Shown one piece after another: positions 1 through 5,315 of a DNA stretch of 6,728 nucleotides. The translations under genes were made by a program, and so were the position numbers. The notes beneath the pieces are model-generated. The model saw nothing but the letters and a program-made list of their open reading frames with translations. It was not told the origin of the DNA and searched no databases. Source of the stretch: Sandaracinaceae bacterium (GTDB lineage: Bacteria; Myxococcota_A; Polyangia; Polyangiales; Houyiibacteriaceae); assembly GCA_012514415.1 (NCBI GenBank), contig JAAZAH010000034.1, positions 1 to 6,728 of the forward strand, read 5' to 3'. Every line of letters begins with the position of its first letter. Position 1 is the stretch's first letter.

Positions 1-105
1 AAAGACCGAGAGCTACAAATGATCGCCATAGCCTCGAAGGATCTGAAAGACTTTCCTGAGTCTTTTCGGATCCGAGATGTCGTAGGTCACGATATACGTC
101 TTCAT
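1..105 (-). pseudogene. cas2: cas2, CRISPR integrase subunit; 5' part only, with an in-frame amber stop at codon 31
   Basis: From the ATG at 105 the minus strand reads MKTYIVTYDISDPKRLRKVF, then QILRGYGDHL, then TAG (bases 15-13), then LSVF to the window edge. The start beta strand (TYIVTYDI), the SDPKRLRKV segment, the RGYGDHL turn and the LSVF strand are the N-terminal ferredoxin-like fold of Cas2, which dimerises to bridge two Cas1 dimers during spacer integration. From memory of the family, the residue between DHL and the SVF strand is usually Gln plus one residue (DHLQLSVF or DHLQYSVF), so TAG would be one C-to-T change from CAG. Translation would stop after 30 of about 90-95 residues. 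The start overlaps the cas4-cas1 stop by one base (TGATG), and AGGA (bases 113-116) lies 7 bases upstream, so the initiation signals are intact. Either a true nonsense mutation or a base error; the rest of the gene is outside the window. Confidence 0.85.
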
Positions 106-1820
106 CACCGCGTCCTAAACTGCGGGTAGCTGTCGATCTCGCCAAGGATATGCCGTGAGAGCAGGCGCGCCTGCACCTCAAAAACGCGGCGGTAGTTGAT
201 GCGGTACCCAAAAACCGGATGGGTGATGAGTTGATCGAGGCGCTGTTCGTACGCCAACACAACCTTTCGACGCGCGGGGCCTTTGATGGCCACAGACGAT
301 GCCGTCACGAGAAAATCATCCGGACCGACGATCCCATTGTTGATGAGCTGGATGACGGTAGAGTCCGCGACGATCGGTCGAAACTCTTCCATCAGGTCTA
401 GCGCAAGGGACGGACGACCAAAGCGCGGTCGATGATAAAATCCGATGAGCGGATCGAGGCCGGCCCTCATGCAGGCGATGTTCATGTCTTTGACGAGGAT
501 GGCGTAGACAAAAGACAGGAGCGCATTCACTGGATCCCTGGGCGGGCGCCGATTGCGACCGTCGAAGCGAAAGGGAAGCTCCTCGTCCTGTTTTTTCAGC
601 ATGCCCGCGAAGTTCGAAAAGTAAAGGCGCGCCGCTGCGCCCTCAATCCCTAGAAGACGCTCCTTCGAGCTGCATTCGGTTGCCGAGCGAGCAAGGCGCT
701 TCATCTCCTTCAGCGCGGTTTCATCCGGTTCCGAGTGGTTGCGCCTCAACATCGTCCGCGCGTTGAAGATCTTGGATGTGACAAAGCCGCTCGCGAGTTT
801 CGTAGCAAATGTCTCGTCGTTAAAGCGCGCGTACTGAGCGAGGCGGAGCTCGACGTTCTTCGATTCCGCACCGACGATGCGCCCCCGGTACCACCCACCA
901 CTCGAAAAGAGCATCAAGGGGATTTCACGTTCGAGCAGCCGGTGAATGGCCTGCATGCTCATCTGCACCGGACCAAAAACCGAGACCTCGGAAGTCAGTG
1001 GGATCTTTACTTCTGTGCGCTCGCCCGCGCGGCTTGTGATGTGAAGGAGCTCACCTGAAACGCCGATGCGCGCGCCGGCCTCCTGCACATAGACGGGCAA
1101 CTTATCGTCGCGCGCAGGATGAAGCCGGCGGATCCCATCGGAAGGCTGGCTTTCGCGCCGAAGATACCCTGTCTCGTCGGGAAGACAGATGCCGATAAGC
1201 GAGCAACCAAAGCATTTCGGGCTGTCATCAAGAGGCGGAGGAAGCTCACCATTTCGCCAGAGCTCTTTGGCACGCGCGGCAGCACCACGCGCAACATCAA
1301 ACAGCTCTTCGTCAACCTCGATCGGAATACGCTGCCGCTGCTCGGCATAGTAGATCGCAGCGCCCTTTACGCGATACCCATGCTCTTTCAAGAGCAGCAC
1401 CTGCGCGGCGAGCTGAGCCCGCTCAGGGAGATAGGCCCCCTCTTTGACCTTGGGTGCTTTTCCGCGCTTGTATTCGATGACGAGGACTTCATCGCCCACG
1501 ATTTCAACCAAATCGATCTTCGCCGTGATCCCAAGGCGCTCGGATGAGAGCCAGACCGATTGAGCGGCGCCCTCTTCGGGGAGCTCTTCGGACGCAGCAA
1601 GTCCGCTCGATTCTTTATCGACATTCCGATGCACTGCCGTTCCATCCACTGTGAAACGGTTATGCGCGAACTCCCCCTGCACCCATTCGAGGTACATCAA
1701 ACGCTCGCAATAGAGCACCTCGTTGATCATCCGCGCCGGAACATAGATCGGCTCCTCACGAAGGGTCTCAGGCAGCTCGCGCCTCAAAATCTTGGAGCGC
1801 GCAAACTGATCCCCCCCCAA
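105..1820 (-). CDS. cas4-cas1: Cas4-Cas1 fusion protein (CRISPR adaptation nuclease/integrase)
   Basis: A 571-residue fusion that would trim prespacers (Cas4) and insert them into a CRISPR array (Cas1). Residues about 25-215 are a RecB-like Cas4 with its key residues visible: Cys38, His64 in GTAVH, Asp103 in KIDLV, Glu116 and Lys118 in IEYKRGK, Gln136, and Cys203, Cys206 and Cys212, which with Cys38 would hold a 4Fe-4S cluster. The usual Tyr of the QxxxY motif is Gln140. A short linker leads to Cas1 from about residue 240 (LPVYVQEAGARIG). The Cas1 metal ligands are Glu393 (GIEGAAARLY), His463 (YHRPRFGR) and Asp475/Glu478 (LALDLMEEFRP). Such fusions are typical of type I-G (former I-U) loci and also occur in V-B. 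The start is TTG, supported by GGAG (bases 1826-1829) 5 bases upstream; an in-frame stop at 1851-1853 excludes a longer form. The next Met, residue 31, would remove the first strand. Its stop overlaps the cas2 start by one base. The ORF looks intact. Confidence 0.96.
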   Translation of the reverse strand: MGGDQFARSKILRRELPETLREEPIYVPARMINEVLYCERLMYLEWVQGEFAHNRFTVDGTAVHRNVDKESSGLAASEELPEEGAAQSVWLSSERLGITAKIDLVEIVGDEVLVIEYKRGKAPKVKEGAYLPERAQLAAQVLLLKEHGYRVKGAAIYYAEQRQRIPIEVDEELFDVARGAAARAKELWRNGELPPPLDDSPKCFGCSLIGICLPDETGYLRRESQPSDGIRRLHPARDDKLPVYVQEAGARIGVSGELLHITSRAGERTEVKIPLTSEVSVFGPVQMSMQAIHRLLEREIPLMLFSSGGWYRGRIVGAESKNVELRLAQYARFNDETFATKLASGFVTSKIFNARTMLRRNHSEPDETALKEMKRLARSATECSSKERLLGIEGAAARLYFSNFAGMLKKQDEELPFRFDGRNRRPPRDPVNALLSFVYAILVKDMNIACMRAGLDPLIGFYHRPRFGRPSLALDLMEEFRPIVADSTVIQLINNGIVGPDDFLVTASSVAIKGPARRKVVLAYEQRLDQLITHPVFGYRINYRRVFEVQARLLSRHILGEIDSYPQFRTR

Positions 1821-1863
1821 GAGAACTCCGCGTCTCCGATGTCTTCTCGCTCATCTCACCCTC

Positions 1864-1896
1864 CGCCATCAGTGTAACTTTACAAGACTGATGGCG
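1864..1896. promoter_or_regulatory. Nested inverted repeat over the cas promoter, candidate operator
   Basis: CGCCATCAGT (1864-1873) is repeated in perfect inverse as ACTGATGGCG (1887-1896), with 13 bases between. If a two-base bulge is allowed the match extends outward to CCTCCG on both sides. Inside it lies a second palindrome, TGTAA-CT-TTACA (1873-1884). The outer arms fall in the -35/-10 spacer and at the expected transcription start; the inner palindrome covers the -10 box. This geometry fits a dimeric repressor that blocks polymerase. The structure is not followed by a T-run in either direction, so a terminator is less likely. No regulator gene lies beside it in the window. Confidence 0.5.
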
Positions 1897-1906
1897 CGGA
1901 GGTCAA
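1879..1906 (-). promoter_or_regulatory. Likely sigma70-type promoter of cas4-cas1-cas2
   Basis: On the minus strand TTGACC (bases 1906-1901, 5 of 6 matches to the -35 consensus) is followed after 16 bases by TGTAAA (1884-1879, 4 of 6 matches to the -10). Transcription would start near 1872, giving a leader of about 50 bases before the TTG at 1820. It is the best-looking promoter in the window and lies between the B12-binding gene and cas4-cas1, so the cas genes need not depend on upstream transcription. Prediction from sequence only. Confidence 0.55.
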
Positions 1907-1968
1907 GGAACGTGCGCGGCGCGGATCCCAAATCCCGGGCCGTCTCTACGTTGTCAGTCCCGATCGGC

Positions 1969-2376
1969 TTAGGAAATGCCCTTCGGTTTCACATTCTCAC
2001 GGACCCAGTCGACGATCGACTCAAGAGGTGCTCCCGGCGTGAAGATCTCACCGACGCCAAGCTCTTTGAGGCGAGCGCGGTCTTCCTCGGGAACGATGCC
2101 TCCGCCGAAAACAAGGATGTCCTCGGCGCCGCGCGTGCGAAGCGCCTCCATCACCGCGGGAAAGAGCGTGTTGTGCGCGCCCGACATGACGCTGAGGCCA
2201 ACGGCGTCCACATCTTCCTGTAGGGCGGCGGCGGCGATCATCTCGGGGGTCTGGTGCAGCCCCGTGTAGATCACCTCGAAGCCCGCATCACGGAGCGTTC
2301 GTGCGACGACCTTTGCGCCGCGGTCGTGGCCGTCGAGGCCGGGCTTTGCGACGAGGACCCGAATGTTATCGTTCAT
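1969..2376 (-). CDS. Stand-alone cobalamin B12-binding domain protein, methylmalonyl-CoA mutase C-terminal type
   Basis: A 135-residue protein consisting only of the Rossmann-like B12-binding domain of acyl-CoA mutases. The base-off/His-on motif DxHxxG is present as DGHDRG (residues 15-20), with His17 as the lower axial cobalt ligand. The second motif reads GLSVMSGAHNTLFP (60-73), with Met64 where many relatives have Leu in SxL, and the glycine pair near the nucleotide loop is FGGG (90-93). In organisms with split mutases this small subunit pairs with a separate substrate-binding large subunit to interconvert methylmalonyl-CoA and succinyl-CoA, or to rearrange a related acyl-CoA. The large subunit is not in this window, so the exact substrate cannot be read. 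The start is ATG with AGGA (2387-2390) 10 bases upstream. It lies upstream of cas4-cas1 in the same direction, 148 bases away, with no evident functional link. Confidence 0.93.
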   Translation of the reverse strand: MNDNIRVLVAKPGLDGHDRGAKVVARTLRDAGFEVIYTGLHQTPEMIAAAALQEDVDAVGLSVMSGAHNTLFPAVMEALRTRGAEDILVFGGGIVPEEDRARLKELGVGEIFTPGAPLESIVDWVRENVKPKGIS

Positions 2377-2447
2377 GAGGCGGATTTCCTGCGCCCGTCA
2401 CCGGCATGGAGCCGTGACTGAGCATTTCCGATTTAGCTGCGGAGCTT

Positions 2448-2475
2448 AGTCTAACCCAAAACGCTCGGGTGTGAA
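2448..2475 (-). promoter_or_regulatory. Possible promoter of the B12-binding gene
   Basis: On the minus strand TTCACA (2475-2470, 5 of 6 matches to the -35) is followed after 16 bases by TAGACT (2453-2448, 4 of 6 matches to the -10). This predicts a start near 2441 and a leader of about 65 bases. The leader has a weak hairpin (2398-2405 with 2411-2417, one bulged C) but no recognisable B12 box, so a cobalamin riboswitch is not supported. Confidence 0.35.
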
Positions 2476-2514
2476 GCGAGAGCAAGACGCGCGCTGTGCA
2501 CGCCTGCGTGCGTC

Positions 2515-3747
2515 TCACCGAAGTCGGAACGTCTCGCCATCGTCAAAACGCGCCATGAACGGCCGAAGAACGAGGGTCCCCTCCGCATGAAAGAGCCTCC
2601 CCGAGACCCACTCGATCGCCCTCCCCTCGGCTGCGCTCGCGAGCGCGGAGTCAAGCTCAAGTCCCTCGGCGCGTGAGAGCGGAAGGGCGTCTCCCTCCTC
2701 GTCAATCAGCGCGTGGAATGCGCCACGGGTGCTCAGCCGCGAAGGCGCAAAGAGCGCAAAGGGCTCTGCTTGTCCGGGCGCCCCATGGTGCTCCGCTTTG
2801 AAGCGCTCGAGCAGACTTTTCTCGCTTCGCTCTGCAAGCGCTCCGAGTCTCTCGAGTGAAGTCGGCCGCGGATGGTGGTGGAGCTCGTATTGATCAAAGC
2901 AGACTCGGCGCGGAGCGCTTCCGCCGTAAACGCGGGCAAGGCCGGCGCGGAGCTCGCGAAACGCGCCTCCGAGCGATGCGCGCCCCTCAAAACGCGTCCC
3001 GGTGGCGGGCTCCACGGTGCTCGCCTCATTTTTGGGCGTGCGAAACTCTTCTCGAAACACCTCTCCGCTCGATAGCTCGATGAGATACCTGCGAGCGATC
3101 GAGGCCCGCTCAAGGCCCGCGACCCATTCGCGTCCAAGCTCGATGAATGTGCGCTCGATAAGGACCGCTGGGGAGCTCTGGCTCGGCATCCAGCCCGCGA
3201 TGCGCTCAGTCGCGGCCTCGCCGCCCGCATCGAGGTCCTCGGCAAAACGAAGCGCACCGTGGAGGAGCATCGCGCATTCGGTGAGATCGTCGAATTCAAT
3301 GGCATTGCGGAGCCTTCCGATGAAGCGTTCGATGCCGTTGGCGCCGAGCCCCGCGATGCGCGATTCGATCTGGGAAAAGGCGTGCGCGACCGTGGGCGAG
3401 ACACGTCCGAGACCCAGCCCTGCCCGCGCGATGGCGATGACAAGCGCACCGACCGTCTCGGACAGCTCTTCGTGGTGCAATGGGCTGGGTTCCGAGGCAC
3501 GTGGCCTTCGAGGACGGAAGGCGGCGAGACGCGCGCGGCCGCCTTCAAAGACCTCGAGGGCGGCCTCGATGAAGCGGTCTTCGGTCTCGCCGCCCGTGGT
3601 GATGGCGCGAACGCCGTCTCGATCCTCGATGAGCGCGACGAGCTCGCGTCTACCGTCAATCTCGATCTCGATGTTCATCCGGCGGATCGAAAAGCCGCCC
3701 TCATCTTCGCGTTCGTCGTAGACGATTTGGGTTCGAGGTTCACTCAT
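2515..3747 (-). CDS. Hypothetical 410-residue protein, family not recognised
   Basis: A long intact reading frame with mostly G/C third positions, an ATG start and a good ribosome site, GAGGGG (3757-3762), 9 bases upstream. The site lies at the very end of the preceding small gene. The protein is soluble, with no signal peptide or clear membrane segment. The N-terminal 75 residues look like beta strands and a helix (GGFSIRRMNIEIEIDGRREL). Residues 76-90 are an Arg/Pro-rich linker, and 90-215 look mainly helical. A mixed region follows, with RRYLIELSSGEVFREE (219-234) and PRRVCFDQYELHHH (279-292). The C-terminus (376-410) ends in short strands (GRLFHAEGTLVLRPF). Only two cysteines (158, 283) are present, so a zinc finger or Fe-S site is unlikely, and no catalytic motif stands out. 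It is probably co-transcribed with the small gene ahead of it. Several long antisense frames over it are GC-driven shadows. Function unknown. Confidence 0.85.
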   Translation of the reverse strand: MSEPRTQIVYDEREDEGGFSIRRMNIEIEIDGRRELVALIEDRDGVRAITTGGETEDRFIEAALEVFEGGRARLAAFRPRRPRASEPSPLHHEELSETVGALVIAIARAGLGLGRVSPTVAHAFSQIESRIAGLGANGIERFIGRLRNAIEFDDLTECAMLLHGALRFAEDLDAGGEAATERIAGWMPSQSSPAVLIERTFIELGREWVAGLERASIARRYLIELSSGEVFREEFRTPKNEASTVEPATGTRFEGRASLGGAFRELRAGLARVYGGSAPRRVCFDQYELHHHPRPTSLERLGALAERSEKSLLERFKAEHHGAPGQAEPFALFAPSRLSTRGAFHALIDEEGDALPLSRAEGLELDSALASAAEGRAIEWVSGRLFHAEGTLVLRPFMARFDDGETFRLR

Positions 3748-3753
3748 CGGCTC

Positions 3754-4074
3754 TTACCCCTCGCGACGCTTTGAGCTGGCGCAAGTCCGATCCGCGTTTC
3801 CGGACGCCTGGGACGGACGGCCATCGGGCTCATGCGCCATGCGTCCAAGGCTCTTCGCAAGCCGCTGGAGTTCAAAACGGATCATCGACGGAGCGCGCAT
3901 CAGATCGAGGCCAAGAGCCTCATCGACCAGCCCACGCGCGATCTCATGCTTTCCATCGGCGACAAGCTCTTCGGCGCGCCGGAGAAAGCAGCGGCTCAAG
4001 CCACGCATGATCATGGGGTTGGATTCGACGCGCGCGGGAGAGCGTTGAATGGTCGTCGAGGATGGACCGGGCAC
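3754..4074 (-). CDS. Small hypothetical protein, about 84-106 residues, start uncertain
   Basis: The reading frame from a GTG at 4074 ends in TAA at 3754, only 6 bases before the ATG of the 410-residue gene, and its last codons contain that gene's ribosome site. This tight spacing suggests translational coupling. The first ATG is codon 21 (4014), followed by another at codon 23 (4008). None of the three possible starts has a strong ribosome site: GGAA lies about 15 bases before the GTG and nothing purine-rich precedes 4014. From Met21 the protein begins MIMRGLSRCFLRRAEELVAD and continues as two or three likely amphipathic helices (to about residue 78), then a polar, probably disordered tail. 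No family is recognised. Codon usage (mostly G/C third positions) and coupling favour a real gene, but it could be a chance frame in GC-rich DNA. Confidence 0.55.
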   Translation of the reverse strand: MPGPSSTTIQRSPARVESNPMIMRGLSRCFLRRAEELVADGKHEIARGLVDEALGLDLMRAPSMIRFELQRLAKSLGRMAHEPDGRPSQASGNADRTCASSKRREG

Positions 4075-4124
4075 TCGCGGCGACGCTCTTTCCTTCGCTC
4101 CGTTGCATACGCCCCTTCACGATA

Positions 4125-4157
4125 CCAACGGCGGCTCGCCGAGAACAGCCGCCTTGG
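4125..4157. repeat. Imperfect inverted repeat in the divergent intergenic region
   Basis: CCAA-C-GGCGGCT (4125-4136) pairs with AGCCGCC-TTGG (4147-4157): 11 base pairs with one bulged C and a 10-base loop. It lies between the divergent hypothetical gene and udg. No T-run follows on either strand, so a terminator is unlikely. It could be an operator or an RNA hairpin in a leader. Confidence 0.5.
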
Positions 4158-4173
4158 CCCCAGGTTGCTGCAT

Positions 4174-4194
4174 GGGCGTCGGCGGATGACGCCC
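4174..4194. repeat. 7-bp perfect inverted repeat upstream of udg
   Basis: GGGCGTC (4174-4180) and GACGCCC (4188-4194) are perfect inverse copies around a 7-base loop. The right arm lies in an 11-base segment (4183-4193) that is also an exact inverse copy of the 11 bases directly before the udg start codon (4275-4285), so two alternative pairings are possible in a leader transcript. Confidence 0.45.
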
Positions 4195-4285
4195 GAACCG
4201 CGCCTGCCGATCCCCTCGTCCTCGGCCCCAACGACAGCCACCGTCCACCTTGATGCGGCGGTTCTCCTCTGGTAGGCGTCATCCG

Positions 4286-5218
4286 ATGGACGAGATCGAG
4301 CGCGAGTATCTTGAGCTGCTCCGAGCCACGCGCGCGCTCATCGCTTGGGAACGCGAGGTTGCAGACGTCGGCTTTCCGGATGTCGACGTTTCGGCGCCGC
4401 GGCTCAGCGCTTCGTCGCCTCAGCCTGCAGCCGAAGGCATTGGACAAGCAAGCGAGCGCGCCCCCCAAACCGCATCGAAGCCCCCGCTCCCTGCCTCTGC
4501 GTCACCGAGCAGCGCCTCCTCCGAGCCCAAGGCGCCCGCTTCTCCGGGCGCCCCGCAGGCTGTAGCCAACGCTCCCGCTTCACCGAGCGACCCAGCCCGA
4601 GCGCCTACGCCTCACCCATCGGCGGGACGCGGCGCCCCTACGCCAACGCAACGGCCGCAACTCAGCGTTCTCGAGGAGAAGAGACGCGAGGTCGAGACCT
4701 GCCGCGCGTGCGCTCTCGCCGAGGGACGCCAAAAGACCGTGTTTTCCCGTGGCCGAGAAGACGCCCAACTCATGTTCATCGGCGAGGGCCCAGGAGAAAA
4801 AGAGGACCTCTCTGGCCTCCCCTTTGTCGGTCCGGCCGGGCAGCTCCTCGATCGCATGATCCAGGCGATGGGCTACGCGCGCGACGAGGTCTACATCTGC
4901 AATGTCGTCAAATGCCGCCCGCCCAAAAACCGCGCACCAAGGCCCGACGAGGTCGAGGCGTGTCGGCATTTTCTCGACGCACAAATCGAGGCCGTCGCTC
5001 CCGAGCTCATCATCGTACTTGGACGCTCCGCCGCAGAGGCGCTGCGGGTCATCGACGACCATGGCCAATGGCGCGGACGCTTCGGCACGTATCGCGGCCG
5101 AACCACCCTCGCGACGTACCACCCGTCCTTCCTTTTACGCTCACCGGAACAAAAGCGCGTCGCCTGGTCCGATCTCAAAAAAGCGCTCACTTTCCTCGGG
5201 CGGCCCATTCCGCGCTAA
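4286..5218 (+). CDS. udg: Family 4 (thermostable type, Fe-S) uracil-DNA glycosylase with long N-terminal extension
   Basis: Removes uracil from DNA by cutting the glycosidic bond, the first step of base-excision repair. With the ATG at 4286 it has 310 residues. The family 4 core occupies about 127-310: Fe-S cysteines 139 and 142 (CRAC), 210 and 226, with the 16-residue gap between the last two typical of the family. Motif 1 is GEGPGEKED (166-174), PFVGPAGQLLD (179-189) lines the uracil pocket, and motif 2 is the HPS at 279-281. The core alone would be near the usual 190-220 residues. Ahead of it are a predicted helix (1-25, MDEIEREYLELLRATRALIA) and an Ala/Pro/Ser-rich, probably disordered stretch (about 35-125). 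The start at 4286 is preferred because GGTAGG (4271-4276) precedes it by 9 bases; in-frame TTG 4250 and ATG 4253 would add an Arg-rich stub. Confidence 0.94.
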   Translation: MDEIEREYLELLRATRALIAWEREVADVGFPDVDVSAPRLSASSPQPAAEGIGQASERAPQTASKPPLPASASPSSASSEPKAPASPGAPQAVANAPASPSDPARAPTPHPSAGRGAPTPTQRPQLSVLEEKRREVETCRACALAEGRQKTVFSRGREDAQLMFIGEGPGEKEDLSGLPFVGPAGQLLDRMIQAMGYARDEVYICNVVKCRPPKNRAPRPDEVEACRHFLDAQIEAVAPELIIVLGRSAAEALRVIDDHGQWRGRFGTYRGRTTLATYHPSFLLRSPEQKRVAWSDLKKALTFLGRPIPR

Positions 5219-5229
5219 AGCGCGCTTTT
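5211..5229 (+). terminator. Weak intrinsic terminator overlapping the udg stop
   Basis: CGCGC (5211-5215) and GCGCG (5220-5224) form a 5-bp stem around TAAA, followed by CTTTT (5225-5229). The udg stop codon TAA lies in the loop. The stem is short, so termination may be partial. An alternative pairing of AAAAGCGC (5179-5186) with GCGCTTTT (5222-5229) is also possible. Confidence 0.35.
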
Positions 5230-5243
5230 CCAATACGTTGAGA

Positions 5244-5273
5244 TTGACGCGAGGCCGGCGGCGTGGGTAGGCT
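5244..5273 (+). promoter_or_regulatory. Possible promoter of the PP2C phosphatase gene
   Basis: TTGACG (5244-5249, 5 of 6 matches to the -35) and TAGGCT (5268-5273, 3 of 6 to the -10) are separated by 18 bases. The predicted start is near 5280, about 35 bases before the ATG at 5316. The weak -10 is common in GC-rich genomes, so this is only a candidate. Confidence 0.35.
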
Positions 5274-5315
5274 CACGCTCGGATACATCTTCCGCAATCG
5301 AGGGAAAGACAATCA

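Noticed and set aside
13..15. Genome-wide reassignment of TAG to Gln as the explanation for the cas2 amber
   Set aside because: TAG is used as the terminal codon of the nucleotidyltransferase gene (6198-6200) at a sensible end of its beta-helix, and the other genes show no internal TAG.
1891..2223. Plus-strand 110-residue frame
   Set aside because: It is antisense to the B12-binding gene, has no recognisable domain and starts inside the cas promoter palindrome.
2377..2514. Cobalamin riboswitch in front of the B12-binding gene
   Set aside because: No B12 box or extended conserved fold is visible; only a short bulged hairpin is present.
2500..2514. Terminator after the 410-residue gene from a short palindrome (GCACGC-AG-GCGTGC on the minus strand)
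   Set aside because: The loop is only two bases and no T-run follows, so it is not a convincing terminator.
2733..3774. Several long frames (up to 308 residues) opposite or in another phase over the 410-residue gene
   Set aside because: They are Ser/Arg-rich, lack ribosome sites and arise from high-GC codon positions; the 2515-3747 minus frame has the better start and composition.
4345..5241. 298-residue plus-strand frame over udg
   Set aside because: Arg-rich shadow in another phase; the udg frame shows all family 4 motifs.
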